Shown in pieces: positions 16,486-26,073 of a stretch of 64,000 nucleotides of DNA; positions within the stretch are counted from its first letter, which is position 1; the number at the start of each line of letters is the position of its first letter. Origin of the DNA: GCA-002790365 sp964486645 (GTDB lineage: Bacteria > Bacteroidota > Ignavibacteria > Ignavibacteriales > Ignavibacteriaceae); the NCBI GenBank assembly GCA_964486645.1, contig CAZAOG010000001.1, positions 1 through 64,000 on the forward strand, in the 5' to 3' direction. The notes below the pieces were generated by a model, which worked only from the letters and a program-made list of their open reading frames with translations, did no database searches and was not told the origin of the DNA. Position numbers and translations under genes: made by a program.

Positions 16486-16776
16486 TTAAGTAACTATTTG
16501 TGTCCTCAATGCAATTTCTTCAAGAATGGAAGACACTTTCAAGCAAGAATTCATTTTGCCCTGAAAAACTACACAGTAGCCCTTAACGTGAATTTCAAAA
16601 GCCTGTGCTCTTGCCTTTTCAAAAGTGCAGTCGGTTGCTTTGATAAGTTGTATAATTACTTCGTCAAAAGTATGCCAGTCATCATTGTAAACAATTACAC
16701 TGGATAAAAAAGTTGTAGTTGTGGATTCGTCGGTTTCTACTTCTAACGAAGGTTTATATGGTTCCATTTCTTCCAT
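16486..16776 (-). CDS. clpS: ClpS adaptor protein
   Basis: 96 aa. The core VIVYNDDWHTFDEVIIQLIKAT (here split over residues 28-49) and the later EIHVKGYCVVFQG fit the ClpS fold that hands N-degron substrates to ClpA/ClpC. The N-terminal 25 residues are acidic and Thr-rich, as usual for the flexible ClpS tail. The DDWHTFDEV motif gives the N-degron pocket. It reads away from the etf operon, 148 bases apart. Confidence 0.9.
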   Translation of the reverse strand: MEEMEPYKPSLEVETDESTTTTFLSSVIVYNDDWHTFDEVIIQLIKATDCTFEKARAQAFEIHVKGYCVVFQGKMNSCLKVSSILEEIALRTQIVT

Positions 16777-16924
16777 AGCGCTAATCTAATAAAAAATTAA
16801 AAAAAATGAAGTATTAATCGTCAATTTTTTTTATTTAGAATTTTAATATAATACTTACAAAATTGATTTTACATGAGCACATATATATATTTTTATAATA
16901 AATAAAATATTTTTTGGAGGATAA

Positions 16925-17677
16925 ATGAAAATAGCAGTATGTATTAGTCACGTTCCCGACACTGCTACTAAAATTAATATTGCAGATAACGGAAAAGAAA
17001 TTGATCCGGCAGGAGTATCATATGTAATAAACCCTTACGATGAATTTGCCGTAGAAGAAGCTCTTAAAACAAAGGAAACATTAGGGGATGATTCAGAAGT
17101 TATTGCAATTAGTGTCGGAAGCGATTCAAGCAAAGAAACAATAAGAAAAGCACTGGCTATGGGTGTTGACAACGGTGTACTATTAAAAACAGATTCACAA
17201 ATGGATTCATACGGAATAGCAAAAGCCCTTGCCGAAGAAATTAAATCACTCGGCTGCGAACTTGTTTTTATGGGCAAACAATCGGTTGACTACGATAACC
17301 AGGTAGTCGGACAAATGACGGCGGCATTACTTGATTACTCGTGTGTTTCAGTAGTTGTTGACTTCAAATTAGACGGACAAAATATTACCTGTGAAAGAGA
17401 AATTGAGGGCGGTAAAGAAGTTGTATCTTCTCAATTACCCTGTATCGTTACGGCTCAGAAAGGTCTGAACGAACCGAGATATGCTTCCTTAAAAGGTATT
17501 ATGGCGGCAAAGAGAAAAACAATTGAAGAAAAACCCGCAACGGAAACAGAAAGTTATATCGAAGTTATCGGACTTAAAAAACCGCCGGCTAAAGAGCCCG
17601 GAAGAATATTGGGAACTGATAGTTCGGCAGTACCGGAATTAGTAAGATTATTAAGAGAAGAAGCAAAAGTTATTTAA
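16925..17677 (+). CDS. etfB: Electron transfer flavoprotein, beta subunit
   Basis: 250 aa, preceded by a strong site (TTTTGGAGGATAA). Recognised by the N-terminal AVCISHVPD, NPYDEFAVEEAL, the adenine-nucleotide loop VGSDSSKETIRKALAMGVD and MGKQSVDYDNQVVGQ. With the alpha subunit 11 bases downstream it forms the FAD-carrying heterodimer that passes electrons from acyl-CoA and other dehydrogenases toward the quinone pool. No ETF-quinone oxidoreductase or dehydrogenase is adjacent. Confidence 0.95.
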   Translation: MKIAVCISHVPDTATKINIADNGKEIDPAGVSYVINPYDEFAVEEALKTKETLGDDSEVIAISVGSDSSKETIRKALAMGVDNGVLLKTDSQMDSYGIAKALAEEIKSLGCELVFMGKQSVDYDNQVVGQMTAALLDYSCVSVVVDFKLDGQNITCEREIEGGKEVVSSQLPCIVTAQKGLNEPRYASLKGIMAAKRKTIEEKPATETESYIEVIGLKKPPAKEPGRILGTDSSAVPELVRLLREEAKVI

Positions 17678-17688
17678 GGAATTATATT

Positions 17689-18651
17689 ATGGGAAATACA
17701 ATATTAGCAATTTTAGAACAAAGAGAAGGCAAATTAAAAAAATCTGCTTTCGAAACAGCTTCGGTCGCCGCTAAATTAGGGAAAGATCTAAATTTAAGCG
17801 TTCAAGCTGTTGCAATAGGAAATGATATTCAAAATTTAGATGAAGTTGCCAAATATGGCATTAGCAACATTACTCACTTTAAGAATGACGAACTTGCAAA
17901 TTATTCATCATCTGCTTATTCAGCTATAGTTACCGAGTTTGCGAAAGAAATTTCCGCAGACTATTTGATCGCTGCAAACACTGCATTCGGCAAAGACTTA
18001 GCTCCGAGAGTGTGTGTCAAACTTGAGTCAGGGTGCTTATTCGATTGCGTTAAATTAGAAGTTAACTCCGGCGAGGTTTTGGCTACAAGACCTATTTATG
18101 CAGGTAAAGCATTAATGGACGCAAAATTGAAAAGTTCGGTAAAATTCTTTACAATCAGACCGAATGTTTTCAAACCCGTTGAGGAAAACGTTACGGCTGA
18201 AATATCCGTAAAAAATGTAGACTCACCCGATACAGGTACAAAGGTAGTCGAATTCAAAAAAGCGGATGGTAAACTTGATGTAGCAGAAGCAGACATAATT
18301 GTTTCGGGCGGAAGAGGATTGAAAACACCTGAAGATTTTAAAATGGTGGAAGATCTTGCCGAAGCTCTGGGTGCTGCAGTTGGTGCTTCAAGAGCTGTTG
18401 TGGATGCAGGTTGGAGACCTCACACAGAACAAGTGGGTCAAACCGGAAAGACCGTATCGCCTTCACTTTATATTGCTTGCGGTATATCGGGAGCAATACA
18501 GCATTTAGCAGGTATGTCATCTTCTAAATACATAGTAGCTATCAATAAAGATAAAGATGCTCCCATATTCGGCGTTGCCGATTACGGAATTAACGGGGAT
18601 GTATTTGAAATATTACCCAAATTAACGGAAGCTATCAAATCATTAAATTAA
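17689..18651 (+). CDS. etfA: Electron transfer flavoprotein, alpha subunit
   Basis: 320 aa, standard length. The C-terminal FAD domain is clear: VSGGRGLKTPEDFKMVEDLA, GASRAVVDAGWRPHTEQVGQTG, SPSLYIACGISGAIQHLAGM and VAINKDKDAPIFGVADYGI. No extra ferredoxin domain at the N-terminus, so not the EtfA form with 4Fe-4S clusters. Co-transcribed with etfB and probably with the DUF151 nuclease 21 bases downstream. Confidence 0.95.
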   Translation: MGNTILAILEQREGKLKKSAFETASVAAKLGKDLNLSVQAVAIGNDIQNLDEVAKYGISNITHFKNDELANYSSSAYSAIVTEFAKEISADYLIAANTAFGKDLAPRVCVKLESGCLFDCVKLEVNSGEVLATRPIYAGKALMDAKLKSSVKFFTIRPNVFKPVEENVTAEISVKNVDSPDTGTKVVEFKKADGKLDVAEADIIVSGGRGLKTPEDFKMVEDLAEALGAAVGASRAVVDAGWRPHTEQVGQTGKTVSPSLYIACGISGAIQHLAGMSSSKYIVAINKDKDAPIFGVADYGINGDVFEILPKLTEAIKSLN

Positions 18652-18671
18652 AATAGCTTAAGGTATTAGAC

Positions 18672-19259
18672 TTGGACAAAATTCAATGTGAAATATTAGG
18701 TTTATCTTCAAGCCCTGCAACAGGCGGGGCTTATGCAATTCTTTTAAAAGAAAAAGATTCTTCAAGGAGATTACCCATAATTATCGGAGCATTTGAAGCA
18801 CAGGCTATAGCTTTGGAAATAGAAGGAATAAATCCGCCGCGTCCACTTACACACGATTTACTCAAGCAAGTAATCGATACATTAGGCGGATCCGTAAGCG
18901 AAATTATTATTGACGAATTAAGAGAAAATACATTTTATGCAAAAATAATAATGGAAGTTTCGGCACTAACCTACGAAATTGACAGCAGACCAAGTGATGC
19001 TATTGCTCTTGCAGTCAGAACCCAGGCTCCCATTTTTGTAGCGGAAAATGTAATGGAGGCTGCCGGTTTTGTGCCGAGTACTGAGAGAATAAAAGAAACA
19101 AACGAAGAATTTGGTGAGAATGAAAATTTAACTCCTACCGGCAAAGATGCTAAAATTGCATCTCTTCAAACAAAATTAAGAGAAGCAATTGAAGCGGAAG
19201 AATACGAAAGAGCCGCAAAACTAAGAGACGACATACAAAAATTAACCAATCAAAATTAA
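18672..19259 (+). CDS. Bifunctional nuclease (DUF151) with C-terminal UVR motif
   Basis: 195 aa starting at TTG. Residues 1-130 are the DUF151 bifunctional nuclease domain: LGLSSSPATGGAYAILLKE, LPIIIGAFEAQAIALEIEG, RPLTHDLLKQVID and DSRPSDAIALAVR. Residues 155-195 (KIASLQTKLREAIEAEEYERAAKLRDDI) are a UVR coiled-coil as in UvrB/UvrC. The fusion is common in the FCB group. Biochemical role is poorly known. It follows etfA closely and its stop overlaps the stop of the opposing DUF2851 gene. Confidence 0.9.
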   Translation: MDKIQCEILGLSSSPATGGAYAILLKEKDSSRRLPIIIGAFEAQAIALEIEGINPPRPLTHDLLKQVIDTLGGSVSEIIIDELRENTFYAKIIMEVSALTYEIDSRPSDAIALAVRTQAPIFVAENVMEAAGFVPSTERIKETNEEFGENENLTPTGKDAKIASLQTKLREAIEAEEYERAAKLRDDIQKLTNQN

Positions 19260-20725
19260 AATACTCTCTTCCCTATTTCACACAAACCACATTTGTTTTG
19301 GCTGCAATAATTCCAGTATAAATGCATAGAACCCTGGTATATTACACTTCTGTTTGACTTTAAAACAAGTGAAGATAAAATACTATCAACTATTTTATTA
19401 CTTCCGGTTTGCCGGTAATTTAAGTAAAAATTAAGAACGCTTTTCAGTGATTTTGTCTTCCCAAAAATCTCAAAATACAACGATAAAAAAGGCAGAACAA
19501 TATTGATTATAATTTCATCTGCTCGTGAAGCTCCTATTAAGAACATCAATTTAGTTTTGGCAGGCTGGTCAAAAACAAAATGTTCCTGCCAATAACCTTC
19601 CGCTTTTACTATAAATAAACTTCTTAATTTCTGTTTTAAATTTTTATCGTCACTTTTTGTTTCGAACAATTTGATAATTTCGTGAATTAAATTTTCGGTT
19701 AATATTTTTTTTAGAATTTTCACTCCTCCGGCAATCCTTACGGTAGGAAAGTTCTGCGGACGCATTCTAAAAAAATTCCACGAAGCAGGATGAATTCTTT
19801 CCCCGTAATCCCAATCGTTATATTTATTCCACATTTCATAAAGCCGTCTTGTATAAACCGATGTTTCTTCGTCCGGAAGTTCATTTACCTCCGGCAGCAA
19901 ACCGCTTACACTGAATAAAATTGCTTCAAGGATTTGTTCCAAATACTCATTATCGTTTATGGATTTAAGCAATTTTATCTCAACCGATTTAGCCAGTTTA
20001 CCCATGTTCTCTTTATTTTTAGAATAACCGAGTGCATTAAAAATATTTTCATAGATAAGTTGTTCCCATAAAACCGGATCGGCAAAATCGTTTGTATTAA
20101 ATTCAATCCTTTCCAACTCGGAACCCAAATCATAATTTACAATCGGTTCTTTCAACTCTCTTTGAGTTAAATACGAAAGCTCTTTCAGTCTGGTCAACAA
20201 TTTTTGCCTTTTGACATTAAATCTTTTACTGCCCAAACTTAAGATAAAGTCTAATTTAATTTTTTCATCCACATTATTATTTGACCCTGCACAACGAATA
20301 TCATTAGAACTACCCGTAATATCGGAACTAATTTCACCTGATATATTTTGTTTCTCCGACGTACTGATAAATTCCGATAATGCTACGGAAGGAATTACCC
20401 TTTTATTTTCGGTGGTTACGTATTTTTGACGGGTTTCATTTTTGTGGACAAGGTGAAGAATAAGCTTGTTGTATTTTTTTTCCAGATGATGTTTATGTTT
20501 TAGCCAGTTTTCTATTTCCGTATCAATTTCTATATCTCCGACTTGGATATTTCCGTTTATTTTAATTTTGGCATCCAAATAATCCGGGCCGTCAATGTCC
20601 TTGTTTTTTACTCCTTTAGATATTATTTCTATTACCTTGCCGTCCGGTGTTTTTAGCCCTTCAGTAAAATTATGTTTCTCCCAAATTTCGCAGAGAAATT
20701 TTTCAGATATAATTTTCTTGTTCAA
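19256..20725 (-). CDS. DUF2851 family protein
   Basis: 489 aa, cytoplasmic, of unknown function. Typical DUF2851 stretches: DGPDYLDAKIKINGNIQVGDIEID in the N-terminal part, RIHPASWNFFRMRPQNFPTVR in the middle, FLIGASRADEIIINIVLPFL and the Cys-rich end YWNYCSQNKCGLCEIGKRVF, which could bind a metal. Nearly confined to Bacteroidota/FCB bacteria. It is the last gene of a long minus-strand run and is 11 bases from its upstream neighbour. Confidence 0.85.
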   Translation of the reverse strand: MNKKIISEKFLCEIWEKHNFTEGLKTPDGKVIEIISKGVKNKDIDGPDYLDAKIKINGNIQVGDIEIDTEIENWLKHKHHLEKKYNKLILHLVHKNETRQKYVTTENKRVIPSVALSEFISTSEKQNISGEISSDITGSSNDIRCAGSNNNVDEKIKLDFILSLGSKRFNVKRQKLLTRLKELSYLTQRELKEPIVNYDLGSELERIEFNTNDFADPVLWEQLIYENIFNALGYSKNKENMGKLAKSVEIKLLKSINDNEYLEQILEAILFSVSGLLPEVNELPDEETSVYTRRLYEMWNKYNDWDYGERIHPASWNFFRMRPQNFPTVRIAGGVKILKKILTENLIHEIIKLFETKSDDKNLKQKLRSLFIVKAEGYWQEHFVFDQPAKTKLMFLIGASRADEIIINIVLPFLSLYFEIFGKTKSLKSVLNFYLNYRQTGSNKIVDSILSSLVLKSNRSVIYQGSMHLYWNYCSQNKCGLCEIGKRVF

Positions 20726-20736
20726 AACTTTTAATT

Positions 20737-21195
20737 TTATTCTTTGTCAATAATTATAGATGTTGAATTCGATCTTGAATTACCTAAAGTATAAAACACT
20801 TCAATATTATTTCTTCCCGTTCTCAGCCGAACATTTCTGAAGGTATATTCCCCCTCATTAACCGCATAATATAAATCAATTTTTTCTTTATTTATAAAAA
20901 GATAAATATTGGCATATCTAATTCTTTTAGGCAGTAGAACTTTAATGTTAACTTTTTCTTTTTTTGTAGTTTGAGTTGAATCGTAATCGGGTATTTGTAT
21001 CAACGGGAGCCTTTCTTTTACGGGATATTTATAAACATCCAACTTATCTTTGTAAAATTTATAAACGGAATCTCTTTCGGCGGGAATGTTTTTATCTTTT
21101 GGGAAAGAATTAAATTTAAAGTGAATTGCCAAAGTATTATTTGAAAAGAATAATATTATAATTATTACGGATAATATTTGAAAAATGCTTTTCAC
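20737..21195 (-). CDS. Secreted protein with beta-sandwich C-terminal part, unknown
   Basis: 152 aa with a signal peptide (ILSVIIIILFFSNNTLA). The mature part has a Pro/charged linker and then a set of beta strands (VNIKVLLPKRIRYANIYLFINKEK, EYTFRNVRLRTGRNNIEVFYTLGN) that resemble an Ig-like sandwich. Its start overlaps the pyrF stop by 4 bases, so it is translated with pyrF. No family recognised. Confidence 0.6.
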   Translation of the reverse strand: MKSIFQILSVIIIILFFSNNTLAIHFKFNSFPKDKNIPAERDSVYKFYKDKLDVYKYPVKERLPLIQIPDYDSTQTTKKEKVNIKVLLPKRIRYANIYLFINKEKIDLYYAVNEGEYTFRNVRLRTGRNNIEVFYTLGNSRSNSTSIIIDKE

Positions 21196-22010
21196 GAATT
21201 TATAATTTTTTCAGCCAACGAATTAAATTTTACAAGTTCTTCTCCCGCCGCTTCAGCAAAATTTTCAGAGCTGTCTTTATAAATTATACCTCTGCTGATA
21301 TTTACAAGCAATCTCGTTTTATCTCTTTTTAAAAAAACATTTAGCACGTCTTCAAAATTTCCGCCTTGAGCTCCGACGCCGGGAACCAAAACAGGCAGGT
21401 TGTTAAATAAATAAAAATTTTCTTCCAATTCAACTAATTGAGTAGCACCGAAAACAAGTCCGCAATTTTTATTTTTATTCCAGCTATTTAACTTTTCAAT
21501 TATTAACTGAAAAAGTTTTTTTCCGTTATTAAGTTGTACTTTTTCAAAATCATCTGCGCTTTTGTTTGAGGTTAATGCCAGAACAAAATTTAATTTTTCT
21601 TGATATTCCAAAAACGGATTGATAGAATCATATCCCATATACGGATGAAGTGTAACGGAATCGAAATTAAAAAGGTCGAATATATATTTAGCATACATTT
21701 TTGAAGTATTGCCGATATCCCCCCTTTTTGCATCGGCTATTGTTAATACATCCGGAGGAATTATTTGCAAAGTTTTTTCTAATTGTTTTAATCCCTCAGC
21801 ACCGAGGCATTCATAAAATGCCAAATTGAATTTATAGCCCGCCGTGTCGTCAATTGTATTTTCAATTATCCGTCTGTTAAATTCGAAGATGTTATTAGGT
21901 GCAGCCTTTAGGTGGATAGGAAGTTTTTCGATATCGGTGTCTAACCCGACACAAATAAATTTCCCTTCGTTATTTTTATTTTCCAACTTTTCTAATGCGG
22001 TCATTTTCAA
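21192..22010 (-). CDS. pyrF: Orotidine 5'-phosphate decarboxylase (type 2)
   Basis: 272 aa. It makes UMP from OMP, the last step of de novo pyrimidine synthesis. Active-site motif IADAKRGDIGNTS (D93, K95, D98) plus GLDTD near residue 23, LHPYMGYDSI and the phosphate loop PGVGAQGG mark the longer type 2 subfamily. It overlaps dcd by 4 bases. Start could be the first or third codon. Confidence 0.95.
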   Translation of the reverse strand: MKMTALEKLENKNNEGKFICVGLDTDIEKLPIHLKAAPNNIFEFNRRIIENTIDDTAGYKFNLAFYECLGAEGLKQLEKTLQIIPPDVLTIADAKRGDIGNTSKMYAKYIFDLFNFDSVTLHPYMGYDSINPFLEYQEKLNFVLALTSNKSADDFEKVQLNNGKKLFQLIIEKLNSWNKNKNCGLVFGATQLVELEENFYLFNNLPVLVPGVGAQGGNFEDVLNVFLKRDKTRLLVNISRGIIYKDSSENFAEAAGEELVKFNSLAEKIINS

Positions 22011-22543
22011 TTAAAATTTTTAAACATCATAGATTCTTTAGGGTAAGGTGATTTTTCATTATACTTTGCGCTTTTCTTTAGGTTATAGGGCACTTCAACA
22101 TCTTCCGTCATCTTAAAATAGATTAACTGTCCGATAGGCATGCCTGCATAAACCTTAACAGGCAGCTTAACCGAAATTTCGAGTGTCCAATAATTACAAA
22201 AACCGGCGTCGCCCTTACCTGCAGTGGCGTGTATGTCAATTCCCAATCTTCCTATGCTCGATTTTCCTTCAAGAAAGGGAACGTAATTCCGGGTTTCCGT
22301 ATATTCCATTGTAACGCCCAAATATAATTTGGAAGGTTTTAGTATATAACCTTCTTCGGGAATTTCAAACAGGTCAATTTCGTTATGTTTTTTGGAGTCC
22401 AATATTTCGTCTTTATACACTCCAAGCCATTTACCGAGGTGAACATCGTAGCTGTTTGTACCGAGACATTCTCTATCGTAAGGTTCGATTAAAATATTTC
22501 CGTTATTAATTTCTTCTAAAATTTTTTTATCGGATAAAATCAT
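22007..22543 (-). CDS. dcd: dCTP deaminase
   Basis: 178 aa from the ATG that gives MILSDKKILEEI, the normal Dcd start; the longer frame runs into rodA. Motifs: ECLGTNSYDVHLG, FLEGKSSIGRLGIDIHATAGKGD and NYWTLEISV with the catalytic Glu. It deaminates dCTP to dUTP (or to dUMP in bifunctional forms), feeding dTMP synthesis. It starts 11 bases after the rodA stop and is coupled to pyrF. Confidence 0.93.
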   Translation of the reverse strand: MILSDKKILEEINNGNILIEPYDRECLGTNSYDVHLGKWLGVYKDEILDSKKHNEIDLFEIPEEGYILKPSKLYLGVTMEYTETRNYVPFLEGKSSIGRLGIDIHATAGKGDAGFCNYWTLEISVKLPVKVYAGMPIGQLIYFKMTEDVEVPYNLKKSAKYNEKSPYPKESMMFKNFN

Positions 22544-22553
22544 GAAAGCTCCG

Positions 22554-23783
22554 TTAAGTATAATTTTTTCTGGTACGGTAAACATTTGCAACAATTCCGA
22601 GAAGAGCTATATTTACAAGCAGAGAACTGCCTCCGTAACTCACCAACGGCAATGTTATACCAATAACCGGCATGATGCCTACCGCCATACCGATGTTTAT
22701 CATAAAGTGAATAAAAAATAAGGCTAAGATACCTATAATGGTTAAACTTAAAAATTCGTCTTTGCAGGAAGTTGCAATTTTTAAGATCTTAAAAAATATC
22801 CACAAAAATAAAATTAGAGTAATTACCGTGCCTACAAATCCGAATTCTTCTCCAATTACAACATAAATAAAATCGGTCCACTGTTCGGGTATAAAATTCA
22901 GCTGAGTTTGATTCCCTTGTAAAAACCCTTTGCCGAATAACCCCCCGGAGCCAATGGCAATTTTTGCCTGAATGGAATTGTAACCTGAGCCGAGGGGATC
23001 GGACATAGGGTCTAAAAAAGATTTTATTCTGACTTGCTGGTGCGGACTTAAAACACGGAATACATAATCGGTAAAAAATCCTGCAGCCAAATTTATAGCA
23101 AAAAGAGAGCCGCTGAAAATAAGCCCTTTCTTAAAAAATATTAAAATTACAGCCACAAGCACCAGAGTAACTATAAAGGGTAATGTACCAAATAAAGATG
23201 AAACAGCAACTATACCGGGCGATAAAACAATAAACAAACTAAAGAGACTAATCCCCTTCCAAAAGATAATAGTAAGAAAGATTGCAATAAAAACCAGTAC
23301 GGTACCCAAATCCGGTTCGAGCAGAATTAATACAACCGGCAAAAAACCGATTGCCAATGCAATTAGAATATCTTTAAACGAATCTATATCGGTTTCCGCT
23401 TTGGTTAAAAATGAAGAGAGTGCGAGTATGGTTGATATTTTTGCAATTTCCGAAGGCTGAAATCCTAAAGCCCCGAAATATATCCAACTCCTGGCACCTG
23501 AAATTCTCCTTCCCGTAACAACAACAATAATAAGTAACAAAACTGAGATAATATACGCCGGCCAAGCAATGTTTTTAAAAGTATTTGTAGGAATGGAATA
23601 AACGACAAAAAAAACGATTATACCAATTCCTACCCAGATTAATTGTCTGAAAAAATTGTTCTCCGCCAAAGGATTATTCGTAGTGGCACTGTAAATAGCG
23701 AGTAACCCGATCCCTAACAACAGTATGATCGGAATAAAAAACCATATATCAAATTTATCTTGAAATTTATAATTTATTTGCAA
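22554..23783 (-). CDS. rodA: Peptidoglycan glycosyltransferase RodA (SEDS family)
   Basis: 409 aa with about 10 membrane segments. SEDS motifs include GARSWIYFGALGFQPSEIAKI near residue 110, LEPDLGTVLVF near 155, SGGLFGKGFLQGNQTQLNFIPEQWTDFIYVVIGEE near 280 (the loop with the catalytic Asp region) and the C-terminal PLVSYGGSSLL. It polymerises glycan strands with PBP2 during elongation. It follows mrdA by 18 bases, in the mre group. Confidence 0.95.
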   Translation of the reverse strand: MQINYKFQDKFDIWFFIPIILLLGIGLLAIYSATTNNPLAENNFFRQLIWVGIGIIVFFVVYSIPTNTFKNIAWPAYIISVLLLIIVVVTGRRISGARSWIYFGALGFQPSEIAKISTILALSSFLTKAETDIDSFKDILIALAIGFLPVVLILLEPDLGTVLVFIAIFLTIIFWKGISLFSLFIVLSPGIVAVSSLFGTLPFIVTLVLVAVILIFFKKGLIFSGSLFAINLAAGFFTDYVFRVLSPHQQVRIKSFLDPMSDPLGSGYNSIQAKIAIGSGGLFGKGFLQGNQTQLNFIPEQWTDFIYVVIGEEFGFVGTVITLILFLWIFFKILKIATSCKDEFLSLTIIGILALFFIHFMINIGMAVGIMPVIGITLPLVSYGGSSLLVNIALLGIVANVYRTRKNYT

Positions 23784-23801
23784 ATTTAATTCACCGAGTT
23801 T

Positions 23802-25589
23802 TTATTTTTCAAAATTATCAGCCACATAGTTCTTCTTCATTTTAGGACGTAAATATGTTTCAACCAATTTTTTACCTATCGGGGCTGCGTGTGCTGCTCC
23901 AAAGCCGGCATTTTCAATAATAATGGAAAATGCAATCTGCGGATCATCAAACGGAGCAAAACCTATAAACAGGGCGTGGTCTTCTCCGTGGGGATTTTGT
24001 GCGGTACCTGTTTTTCCTGCCATTACAATGTCCGGCAGCCTGCTTGCTCTTGCCGTACCTTTTCCGTTAACGACCAAGTACATTCCTTTTTTTACAATGT
24101 CCAATACATCTTGTTTAATTTTAATGTTTATGGGTTTTGATTTAGTTTTAATGTATTTACCCGTTTTTCCGTCAATATATCCCTTAAGTAAATGGGGCTG
24201 AAAACTGCGACCGTTATTGGCAACAATGGCAACAAATTGTGCTAATTGGAGCGGGTTAACACTAACCTCACCCTGACCTATTGCCAAACTTGCCATAATG
24301 CTTTTAGGCCAATTTTTACCGTATCTTTTAATATAATAATTTTCGTCCGGTATCAGTCCCTTTGCTTCCTTACCCAAATCTATACCGGTTTTTCTACCGA
24401 ATCCAAAAAGGTTTGCATATTCTTTCCACCTTTTCATTCCGATTTTATAAATAAGATTGTAGAAAAAAACGTTACACGAATATTCTATTGCCTGTATAAC
24501 ATTTAATCTGCCGTGCACACCGTCACACTTAAAATATCTGCCGTAAAATACACCTCCGCCTGCACAAAAAAAGGTGGTATCTTTGTCAATAACTCCTAAC
24601 TCTAAACCGGCAATTGCTTCTAAAATTTTAAATGTGGAACCGGGAGGTTTTACAGACATTGTTGCTCTGTTAAAAAAAGGTTTTGCGGGGTCTTTGTATA
24701 ATTTTTTTAAATAATCTTCCGGAGTAATGAATGCAAATTTACTCAAATCATAATCCGGAGCGCTTGCCATCGCCAATACTTCCCCGGTTTTAGGTTCAAT
24801 TACTACAATAGCTCCTCTTTTCCCTCTTAAAGATTCTTCCGCTACCCTTTGCAATTCTGAATCTATTGTCAATATAAGGTCATCACCCTTTACCGCGGGA
24901 ACATCATTCTGTCCGTTTTTAAATTTACCTATATACTTTCTGCGTGAATCAACAAGCAGATAATTATAACCCTTTTTCCCTCTCAATAAATTTTCGTATT
25001 TTTTTTCAAGTCCGGTATTGCCGACATAATCACCGGGTTTGTATATCTTCTTATACTTTTTTAATTCCTTTTGAGAAATTTCATTCAAATATCCGAACAT
25101 TTGCGCACCGTATACTTTAGCGGGATAACCGCGCTGCATTTCCACTTTATAACTTATACCCGGTAAATATTCTTTATTTTCCTCAATCCAGGAAATAACA
25201 TTAAACGGAACGCCTCTTTTCAATCTGAGCTGAACATACCTTGAATATTTTTTATTTTTTTCTAAAAATTTATCAACATAACCTTTTTCTAATTTTAATA
25301 CCGATTCCAGTAATTTATTCTGCTTTTTATTATAGTCTGCTTTTGTTATAAAAATTGTATAGGCAGGCAGATTATTTACAAGTATTTTTCTGTTCCTGTC
25401 AAGGAACAAACCCCTTGGCGGTATCTTTTCTATTTTCTTTACACTGTTTCTTTTCGATTTTAAATCGTAATATCCCTTTTGAAGTATTTGCATTTGGAAC
25501 AGTCTGATTAAAAGAAATGAAAAGCCGAAAATAATTACGGCATAGATAATTGATCTTCTGCTTTGAGATGCAAAACTTTCAACTTTCAA
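23802..25589 (-). CDS. mrdA: Penicillin-binding protein 2 (transpeptidase)
   Basis: 595 aa. One N-terminal membrane anchor (IIYAVIIFGFSFLLIRL), a pedestal (about 40-230), then the transpeptidase with PPGSTFKILEA (catalytic Ser in STFK), YSCNVF (SxN motif) and AGKTGTAQNPHGEDHALF (KTGT motif). It cross-links peptidoglycan in the elongasome with RodA and MreBCD. Its start overlaps the mreD stop. Confidence 0.95.
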   Translation of the reverse strand: MKVESFASQSRRSIIYAVIIFGFSFLLIRLFQMQILQKGYYDLKSKRNSVKKIEKIPPRGLFLDRNRKILVNNLPAYTIFITKADYNKKQNKLLESVLKLEKGYVDKFLEKNKKYSRYVQLRLKRGVPFNVISWIEENKEYLPGISYKVEMQRGYPAKVYGAQMFGYLNEISQKELKKYKKIYKPGDYVGNTGLEKKYENLLRGKKGYNYLLVDSRRKYIGKFKNGQNDVPAVKGDDLILTIDSELQRVAEESLRGKRGAIVVIEPKTGEVLAMASAPDYDLSKFAFITPEDYLKKLYKDPAKPFFNRATMSVKPPGSTFKILEAIAGLELGVIDKDTTFFCAGGGVFYGRYFKCDGVHGRLNVIQAIEYSCNVFFYNLIYKIGMKRWKEYANLFGFGRKTGIDLGKEAKGLIPDENYYIKRYGKNWPKSIMASLAIGQGEVSVNPLQLAQFVAIVANNGRSFQPHLLKGYIDGKTGKYIKTKSKPINIKIKQDVLDIVKKGMYLVVNGKGTARASRLPDIVMAGKTGTAQNPHGEDHALFIGFAPFDDPQIAFSIIIENAGFGAAHAAPIGKKLVETYLRPKMKKNYVADNFEK

Positions 25590-26073
25590 TTAATTTCCTC
25601 CTCGGATAAAAATAAATGGATACCAATCCCACAATTGAAGTGTAAAAACCGGGTAAAAGGCCCTCTTCAAATAATGAAACAATAATATTTGAACTGAAAT
25701 CAATAGTAGAAAAAATTGAGAAAATAATCGAGGCAGTTATTGAACACAAAAGTACAATAAAGCCGAAATTAAACGGTTTAAGAAAAATGTGCCTCTTGTT
25801 TTCATTTGAAAAATAACCTGCTATAAATCCGGCAATAGTGAACGATAACATAGCGCTGCCCAATAATCCTCCGGTTATTAAATCAAACAACAAGCCGTAA
25901 ACAAATCCCAAGACAGTTCCGTAAAGTTGTCCGTGTATAATTGAATAAAATATAAGCAATATTAAAACAAAATTAGGTGCTATTGCATTCCAGGTAATAA
26001 ACTGCACCAAAGTATTCTGGATAACCAAAACCGGAATAAAGAATAATAATGAGAATATAAATTTAGTTCCCAT
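25579..26073 (-). CDS. mreD: Rod-shape protein MreD
   Basis: 164 aa with five to six hydrophobic segments and the motif GQLYGTVLGFVYGLLFDLITGGLLG typical of MreD (residues about 48-72, broken here by short loops). It overlaps mreC upstream and mrdA downstream by 11 bases each. Inner-membrane part of the elongasome scaffold. Confidence 0.9.
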   Translation of the reverse strand: MGTKFIFSLLFFIPVLVIQNTLVQFITWNAIAPNFVLILLIFYSIIHGQLYGTVLGFVYGLLFDLITGGLLGSAMLSFTIAGFIAGYFSNENKRHIFLKPFNFGFIVLLCSITASIIFSIFSTIDFSSNIIVSLFEEGLLPGFYTSIVGLVSIYFYPRRKLIES